Assembly (NCBI GenBank): GCA_036897625.1
Contig: JAYMTA010000360.1
Coordinates: 1 to 30,612, forward strand
Length of the DNA stretch: 30,612 nucleotides
Reading direction: 5' to 3'
Source of the DNA: Pelargonium cotyledonis
Lineage: Eukaryota; Streptophyta; Magnoliopsida; Geraniales; Geraniaceae
Shown: piece after piece, positions 11,734 to 21,600 of the stretch
How positions within the stretch are numbered: the stretch's first letter is position 1
Layout: every line of letters starts with the position of its first letter
Notes under the pieces: model-generated
Seen by the model: the letters and a program-made list of their open reading frames with translations, nothing else
What the model was told of the DNA's origin: nothing
Database searches by the model: none
Program-made: the position numbers and the translations under genes

Positions 11734-14700
11734 CTATCTTAGCTCCACAGTCCAACACATCTTGTCATCTACAAGACCCATCTGAAGTCTTGTAAGTGCA
11801 GAGTAGAGCTGTTGCGACACAGCACCAAAACCGCCATTTCCATAAGATATCCTGCACAAACAGATCAAAGCCCTAAGTTAATGTGGGTCAAGTTCACTGT
11901 CTACAGAAGAGCTGGCAATTTGAGCCTCTACGCTTGACACAACACTAAATATGTGTGTTTGGGATCACAGTTTGTAATAATGTCATGTTTGTTGAATAAT
12001 TGTGTCGTGTTCATGTTAAGCCCCAAACACGTACATATCGTGTTGTGACACACCCAACACACACACTTGGGGGTTCTATTGTAACTTAACCGCCCAAACA
12101 AGAACCTAACTAGGTTAAATTTGTGATATTTCATTGTATTAGGGAGTGTCTTGCTAAGTGTGTTGGTTTTGCCAGGCAGAATGTGTAGCATAACCTCGGC
12201 CCATTTAGTTAAACATGTCATGTTTGTATTATATGTTTATAAACATGTTGTGTTCGTGTTGGATCATATAACAATACACAAACACAGCACACACGCAAGA
12301 ACCAGAGAAATTCACTTCAACGCCAAAAGAAAAATGAAGAGCCAGGATATGTTTACCTTTTATCGAGGTAAGTGATGCTACCAACAGGTGACACAACAAC
12401 AGCTGTCCCCGTGCAAAATACTTCATCAGCATCGAGCAACTCATCCACCGCGACCTGGCGTTCCTTAACCTGCATGTACCAAAGAAAATTAACCGATGAA
12501 GTGATTTGGATTTTGGAAAAACCCGTTCCACACTGTAACTAGTGTAGACAAACCACATGCTACGCAACTAGGGTAGTCAATCTGGGTCATAACCATGACT
12601 CGACACGAACATGATACAAATTCACACGAATTTGGGTTTAACTTGACCTTGCTCTTGTTGTGTTTGTGTCAAACCTCCTTGACCCGCCAAAACTGTTTAA
12701 TTAAACAGGTTGTGTAACCCATTTAGTGATCAAATGGGTCGAGTTCATTGAACCTGTTTATATAATTTTGTTGTCTGTGTCATATAACTCAACTCACTTA
12801 ATAGTCAGGTTGTGTTTGGGTCATATAATATAGAATACTAAACTTTCACCACGAACCGTGGACACGAAATGCCCCGCCCTAATATGCAACTAGAGTACCA
12901 AGTACCAAACATTTATCCATGGTTTATTACTATGGGAATATCCTTGGTTGCAAGCAACATCTATTATACTCTTTTATGCAATAGATGGTTTGCTAATAGA
13001 GTGCCAGGTACCAAAATTTATCCAAGGTTTGTTACCATGGAAATACGTACCTCAAACCCTTCACTACGAGCCACATCGATTATACTCTTCCGTGTAATGC
13101 CTGGAAGGATTGTCCCTTTGATAGCAGGAGTTGATATAACTTTGTCCTAGAACCACATAATATATTAACATACATTAGCACTAATGTTATGCAAATAAAA
13201 GCACATATGAGAAGACATAAAATATTGCTGTGATCATAAAATGAGTCTAAGACACTGTCACAAAATATTATTGCATAGAAATAACGTACTTGTAAACAGT
13301 TCCTCAGCATAATGAAAAAGAAAACAGCAAAAGCCAATTGAGACCACTTATTTGATACATGAAGCAAGAGTTCAATTCATTATATTATACAAACTTGCCC
13401 GTTTGTTAACATTAGTTTCAAGGATGAGTTGATGACATATTAGGGATCATGTTAAGTAAATACTTGTTAAAAGCAAAGTCAAGTCAACAGTATAAAATTA
13501 TGGTTCCATCCATTTCGGGCAAGAAAATCAACAGTAGAGATCATTTATTTTCAAGCATCAATGAAGTATTGGCACTTAAATTTTTAAGAAAAGTACCTTC
13601 ACGACAAAAATGTTGCAAGATGAGACCTCCTCCAGGTACTTTTTGTGCACACAATCAAGGTATAAAACGTCAGAATAGCCTTTTGCTTTCGCAGCAGATT
13701 GTGCCTTCAAAACCTGTTAAGATGATGAATTGATAGATTAGAAAGACATCAGAAGTTACCAGACAAAATCGAACAATCTGCACCAGCTAGAAAGTTAACA
13801 CAACCAAATTCAAGGCTCAATGTAGCATTCCTCAACTGAGCATGTGTCATTGTTTTAAAGTTTTTTCACAGTTCAAGAGTGGAACAAACGTTCACAATAT
13901 GCAAATATTAAACACTATAATATGATTAGTCAATTGGCACGCATAAAGAAGCCCTATCCATCATGGAATATTAAATAAATAGTTATGTGGTGAACAAACA
14001 GCTTCTGGCACTTGCTACATTATTCAGATATATATGAATAACTATCAAAGCTTGCAGCAGACTTTGAGAAGACAAATGTGAAAAAGACTAAACAAGGACT
14101 GCAAGTACTGTACCGCAGCATAGTTGCCTATCGTCTTAACACCTCCAGTACCACCAGGAGTGGCGCGATGCAGCTCATGCTCAACCACCAAATTGATTGG
14201 TGCAACACCTTCCTGAAATATGAGTACAGACAAAAAGACATTAGTAATCTTGGTGTGGGAATAGCCGAACCATCTACCATAGCTGGAAAACAAAGGGGAA
14301 GAACCCAAGTAAATCGTAAACAGGAAGTGATTAGTGATGTTCCATATTTTCATCATAGGAAAGAACCTTATTCATGTGAGGATTGCTCTAATATGAAACT
14401 CGTGCAGAAATTACACATAATTTAGGAAAATTTCCAGCAGATTATGCTTTATTTTCTCTACACCCTATATGCCTAGTATTGACAAATATTTCCAATCAAA
14501 GGAAAAGTGTGTTTCATTTTCAAAAAGAACATTTAAGCAAGCACTTTCAACTCATTTAAATCTAACTCTCCAAACACAACCTTGAAGTCATCAAAACTTG
14601 TGATGCAAAATACGTTTGAGCATATAAAAATAAACCGACCAGATGTTTAAAATAATTCAGAAGCAGCACATGATCATAATACACGTGAATGAGACAATAA

Positions 14701-16294
14701 CAAACCTTAAAATAGTTTCCAACAGGAGAAACATAAATTAGAAAGGTGTACTCTGGAGCCGGAGCAAGACCAAGAACAGCTCCACTACCCATTAGCAATG
14801 GCCTTATATACAAGGAACCTTTACCCACAGGGGGAATCTAAAATGACAGATTAACAACTTAGTGATATAGATATATATCGCGTCACGTCAAATGCTGATA
14901 AAAACTCATACTAGAATTAAGGTTGTACAATACCCAGCGTTTGTTTGCTAAAACTGTTTCCTTCACAGCTTTTACAAACTGTTCAACAGTTGGTGACGGC
15001 ATGCACATTCGCTCTGCACCCATCTGCATCCGAAGCGCATTTTCCTCTGGACGAAAGAGAAGAATATTACCATCGTCTTTCCTATAGGCTTTCATTCCTT
15101 CAAATAATCCCTAGAGAGAGAGAAGATAAACAAAAATTACACCAAAAGAATGTCATAACTGATGCAAATAAATGCTATGAACAGATTCAGGAATCAGAGT
15201 CAAACTCAACAAAAGAGAACTAAATAGAAGCTAAAAACCATGTGATAATCTAGCTCGTGATCAACTCAGCCCTTGAGAACTAAAAAGTAAAGCATCTTCC
15301 CAGACTAAAAAAAAAAGTCTCTAAGGTTATCTAAAGTTGGCTCTTTTACTTCCAAAAAGACAACTATGCTTAAAAGGGCACTAGAAAATACCATATTAGC
15401 ATAATCAGACTCGGTGAATAGAGTCTTGTACACTCACTAAACAGGCAGCAATTGCCTCCCAACATATATGCCCTCCAAAAAAATTCAGGTCAAGGAAAAC
15501 ACAATTGGTCACTATATTCTAATAATCTAATATATAATAAAGTCGAATCATTTATTCGATTCCATCGAAACACTCCCTAATTACTGCCAAACACCCCCAA
15601 AATCAAACAACCTAAAACAGCAAATGAGCCCAAAAAACAAACAAACCAACCAATTAGATTGTAAACATGATCAAACAAACTAAAAAAAAAAACTTTCATG
15701 TAAATTCTTATACCCAAAAACAGAAACCAACCTGCCCATAATTCAAAACTCCAGCTGACGGGCTCAGCTCAATGTTCCCAAATCGCTGCAATTCGCCGTT
15801 AGAGAAGCTCCCTCCGCTGGCGCATTTCATCACATACATATAATCCGTCGAGAGAAACCCAAATCCCAGGTTGTCCCATTCTATGTCGGCTAATTCAGCT
15901 GTTTCATTGCTGCACTACCCAAAAACAAATCAAAAATCAAAAATCAAACAAAACAACCCAACCCAATAAAACAAAAACAAAAAATCAACTGGGTCGTGCC
16001 TCAAAGTGACGTTCCGGCCCACACCCGCCTGAGGAGTGTTGTAGGAGGCCAAAGAAAACTGCTTGTGGAGCTGAAAACGGAAAAAGAAGTTCAATCAATC
16101 GACATTGATTAATTCACAATAGAGAAATGGATTCGGAGATTGGGAGAGAAAGAGAGGACCTTGAGCGAAGAAGCAGAGAAATGTCGCTTGCCGGAGAAGG
16201 AGGACGGAGGTTGAAGGACAGCGGAGGCGTGGCGGCGGGAGGGGCAGAGATGGTAATTTGGTTGAAGGCCAGAAATGACGGCGCTGCTCTCCAT
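11734..16294 (-). CDS. BCAT: Branched-chain amino-acid aminotransferase, plastid-targeted, 10 exons
   Basis: Exons on the minus strand: 16294-16160, 16070-15990, 15914-15732, 15110-14934, 14837-14706, 14212-14114, 13713-13597, 13146-13051, 12469-12357 and 11851-11734. They total 1251 nt, or 416 residues plus stop, the usual length for plant plastid BCATs. The enzyme is a fold-type IV PLP enzyme that interconverts Leu, Ile and Val with their 2-oxo acids using glutamate/2-oxoglutarate. Residues 1 to about 60 are rich in Ser, Ala and Arg and poor in acids, like a transit peptide. Family landmarks are [51 protein letters not shown], the PLP-lysine motif [11 protein letters not shown] (Lys262) and [20 protein letters not shown]. 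All junctions keep frame. The exon 2/3 junction is the least certain, because an alternative AG lies 5 bases away and would shift the frame. The closest Arabidopsis type is the plastid BCAT2/3/5 group; the exact orthologue is not resolved. Confidence 0.94.
11908..12312. mobile_element. Degenerate hAT-like non-autonomous repeat in aminotransferase intron 9
   Basis: The segment starts with AGAGCTGGCAATTTG and is dense in GTGTTGTG/CACAACAC-type words. It shares an internal stretch with the element in intron 8: a CCCATTTAG word followed later by TGTTGTGTT and GGATCATATAAC near 12198-12280, against GGGTCATATAAT near 12820. These words are typical of widespread plant hAT-derived elements as I remember them. 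A counterpart terminal repeat at the right end (CCAGAGA, about 12302-12308) is weak, and I find no convincing 8-bp duplication, so the boundaries are approximate. Confidence 0.42.
12569..12882. mobile_element. hAT-like MITE in aminotransferase intron 8
   Basis: The left end reads TAGGGTAGTCAATCTGGGTC. The right end, reverse-complemented, reads TTAGGGCGGGGCATTTCGTG, giving imperfect terminal inverted repeats. The flanks TACGCAAC (12561-12568) and TATGCAAC (12883-12890) match 7 of 8 bases, as expected for the 8-bp target duplication of hAT transposons. The interior is about 310 bp with no coding capacity and is rich in direct and inverted GGGTC/GACCC and CACGAAC words. It is decayed but recognisable. 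Confidence 0.55.
12891..13103. repeat. Tandem duplication of the aminotransferase exon 8 donor end
   Basis: Two units with a period of 106 bp. 12997-13103 contains the 3' end of exon 8 and its GT donor at 13050-13049. 12891-12996 is a diverged copy lying in the intron. Shared words include TAGAGT-CCA-GTACCA, ATTTATCCA-GGTTT-TTA and ACATC-ATTATACTCTT. On the minus strand the intronic copy still reads SIIDVA but lacks the bases corresponding to the donor site, so it cannot act as the same exon end. This is a small old duplication that left a relic exon tail. Confidence 0.72.
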
Positions 16295-16372
16295 TTTCTC
16301 TCTGCTCAGTCACTAGTCTTTGGTGTTCTTGATTTGTTTAACTAACCCTCGCTATTGCTATAGCTATTATCT

Positions 16373-16380
16373 TATAAATA
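16373..16380 (-). promoter_or_regulatory. BCAT: Candidate TATA box of the aminotransferase gene
   Basis: TATTTATA on the minus strand lies 79 bases upstream of the start codon, a plausible distance for a plant gene with a short 5' leader. No ATG occurs between it and the start codon at 16294. The call rests on the motif and its position only. Confidence 0.4.
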
Positions 16381-17219
16381 AAGAGAAATAAATAAATAAT
16401 TCGGATCTTGATCTCTTCATTTAAATTAATTTATTAGACAGTCCATATCAACGTTCAAAAACAGCTGACTCAGTCATGAATGGTTTAGAGATTAGACTCA
16501 AGAACCCAATCCTATCGGTTTGATTGTAAAAAAATAAATGTGTTTAGCATTTTTATTATTATTTTGATTTGAATTGTGTTTTTGAATTCAAATGGTATTT
16601 AAATCTCATATATAGAGCCAGTAATTCTGATCCAAATTTTACAGCTATCAAAAATTGTTCTGCATTTTCAATTTTACGTTGCATATTACACACACAAAGT
16701 AAAACAATATTGGATCTAAAACTTGCAATTTGCACTCTTTTTGTGTCAGTTTCTGATTATGCTTTTGAAAGACATAAATGAAAACTCAACTCAGACTTGT
16801 TTTGGATCGAAATTTTTGGATCCAATATGTTTCTTAGAATGCTTAAAAAAAATTGTGAATTTAAATCTTTCGTACCAATAACGTCTTTGTTTCTTAAATA
16901 GTTAATCATGCATGAACTATTGCTAATAACGTTTGTTACTTTTCATCCAATAATATGTGTTTTAATTTTCCTTTTTGAAAAAGGTTAGAGGAAGTTAGTT
17001 AGGTTGTGCATTTTCTTTTGTGTACTTAATCGAGATGTGTTGTAACATTTTAAGGAATATTAACGAACTTATTACATATATATTATTGATAACTCTTGTA
17101 AGACTAATTTAAAAAAAAAAATTTGATACAATTATTTTAGAATGAAAATAGTCTCTAGTTTCTCCATAATTTTTTTTAGAATGCAAATTGGATACTCTTT
17201 AATGATAGAAAATATTATA

Positions 17220-17483
17220 CTCTCTTCGTCTCAAAATAAGTGTGATGTTTGTATTTTTTGCAAAAATTAAGAATTACATAATAATTTAGTGTGTTTTCAA
17301 TATAACCCTCACTTTCTCCACTTACACCCCATGTGCACCCCATGTACAGATTTGCCCATGTGCATAAGTGATAAGAGTAATATGGAAAAAATAATAATAT
17401 AATAAAATATAAATATAAACAAGACACTCATTTTAGGACAAAAAATTTAGACAAACAAGACACTCATTTTGAGACGGATGGAG
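17220..17483. mobile_element. Stowaway MITE (Tc1/mariner type)
   Basis: A 264-bp element flanked by TA on both sides (17218-17219 and 17484-17485). The left end is CTCTCTTCGTCTCAAAATAA. The right end, reverse-complemented, is CTCCATCCGTCTCAAAATGA. The two ends match at 19 of 23 bases over the terminal repeat. The CTCC-TCCGTC-CAAAATAAG terminus and TA target are diagnostic of plant Stowaway elements mobilised by mariner-like transposases. An inner copy of the right-end word (AACAAGACACTCATTTTAGG, about 17417-17436) repeats 40 bp later at the true end. The element has no coding capacity. Confidence 0.9.
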
Positions 17484-17972
17484 TATTTCAAATACAAAAT
17501 TTTAGATCATCTATAACATCGGAGTATAAAATAGTTGGAATTCATTTTAAGAATAGTAGACTTCTTTTTTATTTAAAATTAGATACATGCATCCATCCGT
17601 TCTAATTATACTATTTAATCTCATGTAGTTGTCATTAAGCACATGCATTGTTTTGATTATTTTTTTTTAGTAAAGTTCGTCTTGCAAGGAGACAAGTGAA
17701 GTTGGATTTTGTTTGAGAATTCTTTTAGCAAAGTCACTAATTTGCAATACCTAATACAAGAGGATGAGAATTAGACATTTTCAAAATATCCTCATTTTTT
17801 TCTAATTGAAAAGTCTAAATTAACCTTCGCAATAATTATAAGATAATACAAGCCAAGATATTTTTAGCTTGAGCTAAACTAAACCATTACCCTCGTGAAG
17901 TTATCCATCCTAATGAAATTTGTATGAATTGCTAACAATATCTCTAAAATAAGTTAATCAAATCATTTTGAG

Positions 17973-18140
17973 GCACTTTGGTTAACTATTTTCAAGTGAA
18001 TGTTCCGGCGTAAAAAGTTGCATATTCGAACCAACCCAATAATCAAGTTCGAATTCAAACCCCATAAACTTTCAGCGTGAAACACCCGGTTTACGGAACA
18101 AACTTAACACTTGGTGCATTGTGGTTCAACCTCATAAAAA
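17973..18140 (+). mobile_element. Possible decayed tRNA-derived SINE
   Basis: CACTTTGGTTAACTATTTT (from about 17975) followed about 45 bases later by TGCATATTCGAACCAACCC resembles a box A/box B pair. An inverted pair of words (TGTTCCGGCGTAAA near 18001 and TTTACGGAACA near 18091) sits across it. No target duplication was found, so this is a weak call. Confidence 0.25.
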
Positions 18141-18638
18141 GATTTAGACTAATTGAGACTTGTATAGCATTACCAAAATAAAAAATGAACTTGCTAAATC
18201 TTACATCATCAATTTTCAAGCACACTAAATAGTAACAAAGTCTACCTAATGTTTCATCACCAAACATAATACAGACAACAAAAAAAAAGAAGAGTTTAGG
18301 TTCTCCATCTTACAAAATACTGCCAAACTTTCACATATAATACGGAATATCAACCACCCCTCCACAAAGCACAAATTGTAATAGACACCAAAAATATGAG
18401 CAAATCTTCTAAAATGAGCTAAGCTAGTTACATATTTGGACATCAAGACAAGTCACAAGGTACAAATTTGAACCCACCACCACTCCTCTATGCATACTAC
18501 ATTCTATAGTAATCACTTGCATTGTTCTGCATTATGCATACAAGTCCAATTAGCAGTCCGGAAATCGGAAAAGCAATGACAAAAGCAGAAATGACACGTA
18601 CCGATGATGAACTATGTCAATAAGAAACACCCAGATCT

Positions 18639-21600
18639 CTACAACTTCTGTTTCGACCTCGTTCGTCTTCCAACAACCTCGCTGACCTTATCGATACCTT
18701 CTGATTTCAAAACACCGGGATCTTCTGGATTATCATCACTGTTTGCAGATGTATCGTCCACCTGAGGCTGCAAACAAATACGCACAACAACATCTAAGCA
18801 AAACTATAGAGGAATACGAGAAAAGGAAAAACAAGAATAGCACTATAATGGATCGTAAGGCAAGCAGTGATCCATAAAAAGTTGTTCCTTATTTTCCACT
18901 GGAGGTAGTAATTTTGGATTTCGGATTGGGTTCGGATCAGATTTGTTCAGGTTCAGAATGATAAAGACTATTCCGATCCAAAAGGGGAACGGGTCCATTC
19001 AGATTTCGGGCCACTGATTGGGTCAGATTTTGGATTTTAGAGTAAAATGTGAGGATTCGCCCGATCCAACCCACATTTTCATAGGATAAATCTTATCCGA
19101 TTCCACACACTGAAGGGTTATGATTACCATATGAGTTCATAACAACATATGAAAAGAACCGTATTTGTACTGCTTTGGATACATGCATAATAACAACTCA
19201 CCTGACTATGTTTTAGGTTTGCATTACCATCTGCCCCCTCACTTTGAAGAATATCATGCTCTGAATCCACAACAGGATTCGGCAAACAGTCTATTATTTC
19301 TTGATGCGCACAGGTGTAAGTGGTGGTTGTCACTTCTGAAATTTTGATGATTTTGTCTACAACTAAAACACTGGCCTCTTCACGACCTTGAGTTTGGGAG
19401 ATGGATGTCTGATGATCATCCAACTCATCAGCTTGTGGTGAGATCAAACTGAAAACAAATAAAAATTAATAAATTCAGTTTTGGAACCATTAACACAACA
19501 TAACATAAGAAGATAGATAATTGTCCAAGGACACGAGTTTTACCGGTGTGTGATGGTCTGTTCTGACGAATTTACATTGGCATAATCTTGTTTCCTTTTT
19601 TTATTGTTATGTGTTTCTTCTGCCAGTATCTCAGCAGGGTCATTTGGAGTGCTTTCTACTCTCCTCTTCCGTCCAGCATGAAGCCCTCGATCCGGTATTG
19701 ATTGGGAAGACTTTTCACAGACATCTTCCTCAATCTCGGACTCCAAATAATTAGCTTCTTTAGCATCCTCACTTGTAGCAGGCACTTCAAGTATAACTTT
19801 TGGTTCTTCAAAAGCATCTCTTACAAGCTGCTTCTCAGTGAAAATGTCATCAAACTTCTGATCTTCCTTGTATTTATTCCCCTCATAACCAACAGGTGAT
19901 TCCAATCGTCCAGAAAACTTGAAGCTTGCATCTTGATCTTCATGGTCAGATATTATTGGTTTTTCATATTTCAACTTGGGATTCTCTGGAGAATGCTTGA
20001 ATACTAATTCAGCACATCGTTTGATCCAAGAGAAACGAGCAGAGGTAGGAGAGGCATGGAGTGTATTTTGCATAGGAGAATTGACTCCATTGCCATTGCC
20101 TACAGTCTCACGCGAATCCATATCATCATGATGTTTGACAGTTTGTCGATTCGACCTTTTTGCAGAGATGCTATACTGGCTAAGCCTTGGGTTAGAACGT
20201 TCCATCTTTGACACAGCGATAATATCTGAGGCAATTTTCAAATCCTCCAATTCCTTCAACCGATCAATCTGAGCAAGAATCTCCTCCCTATCTGCATGCA
20301 ACAACTCCCTCTGCCTTTTCAATTTTTCGCTTTGTACTTTAAGCTCCTCAATGGAGCTATTTATCTCTGCCCATTCCATGTTCCTTTGCTCCCTATCCAA
20401 ATTGATCTCTGTTCTCTCACGATCCAGCCTTTCCAATTCTAAAGTTACATGTTCCATCTCTTTGGCTGCTGTTTCCTTAAGGGAACTGATATACTGAAGC
20501 TCATTTTTCTTCTCTTGCTCGAAATCTTTCTCTCTTTCCCTCAGTCGACTTTCTAATTCTTCCTGTTTTTTCTCAATACAATCCCGCAACTCCCTCCTCT
20601 GCACCTCAATGTCCAGCAAGAAATCTGCACGCTCTTGCTGCAACTTATTGAACCACTCCGTACGCTCTTGCACCATCTCATTCATTAACTTCTCCCTATC
20701 ACGCTGAAGTGATTCAATTTGCTGTTTGTACTGTTCTTGAATTATATCTTTCTCAAGTCTAAGGCTGTCATGCTCATCCTTGATGAATTGGGAAATAGCT
20801 AGCTTTTCCTTAGCAACTCGTTCTTCTTCCTTTCGCAGCTCTTCTCTTTTTTCATCAATTGATTCCCACTCTGCTTCAAATTTTGCCTTTTCTGCTTTCA
20901 ACCTATCTGCCTCAGCCATAAATTCATATTTCTGAGCCCTAACTGAATCAATCTCCTCTTTTAGCTTCATTTCCAAAACCGATAACTCATTTATTTCACT
21001 TTTCATGGCATCTAATTTCTCCTTTGCCCAATCAACTTCTTTCTCCTTGTCTTTCAATGAAACAATGGATTTTTGAATATCTGACTTCATTTTATTAACT
21101 TGTTCGGTTTCTTTCTGGAGAAGACTTTTTTTCAATTCTAATTCCTTTTCGGCAATACTAAGAGTTCTCTCTTTCTCAACATGATATTTCATCTTCTCTT
21201 CTACATCTTTCTCCTTCCCTGCCAAGGCTCTAGACTGCAACTCCAGATCATGTTCCCTTTCACAGAGAAGATCCTCTCGTTGAGCAATATCAAGCTCTCT
21301 CAGCTCTGAAGCTCTTCTTTTAGTCTCATTTTCATCTTCAACCAATTTGCGCATCATTTCTAACTCAGCTTCAAACTCAAACTTCCTTGTTCTCAAAACA
21401 GCTTCATGATCAGCAATTACTTTTTCAACTTCCACCTGTACCGACAGCAAACCAAAGAAAAATATAAGAAAGTTGAAATCTAAACATTGTCTCTTTCTTT
21501 ATTTTTCTAAACAAGACAAATGGTCAATATTACCAACTGCAAAGAAACTCAAGTATCGCAAAGATAACTACAAGTGAACTTTTTTTAACTCACAGATTTC

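Larger units (their letters stand above)
16381..18638. other. Intergenic region between the aminotransferase promoter and the CRWN4 3' flank
   Basis: AT-rich DNA with no supportable gene. It holds the Stowaway MITE at 17220-17483 and a doubtful SINE-like stretch at about 17973-18140. The part nearest 18638 should contain the CRWN4 3' untranslated region, whose end I cannot place. Confidence 0.6.

Noticed and set aside
16095-16313. Alternative minus-strand frame overlapping aminotransferase exon 1
   Set aside because: It opens with GTG rather than ATG and is a shadow of exon 1. The frame starting at 16294 joins correctly to all later exons.
19124-19201. Extension of the CRWN4 exon ending at 19202 into the following open frame
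   Set aside because: A consensus donor (CAG then GTGAGT) ends the exon at 19202, and the terminal exon at 18767-18639 continues in frame to the expected basic C-terminus.
21436-21450. Start codon at 21450 for a separate 636-residue coiled-coil gene
   Set aside because: The first five codons lie in an intron. A clean acceptor at 21437-21436 joins the frame to upstream CRWN4 exons, restoring the family sequence.
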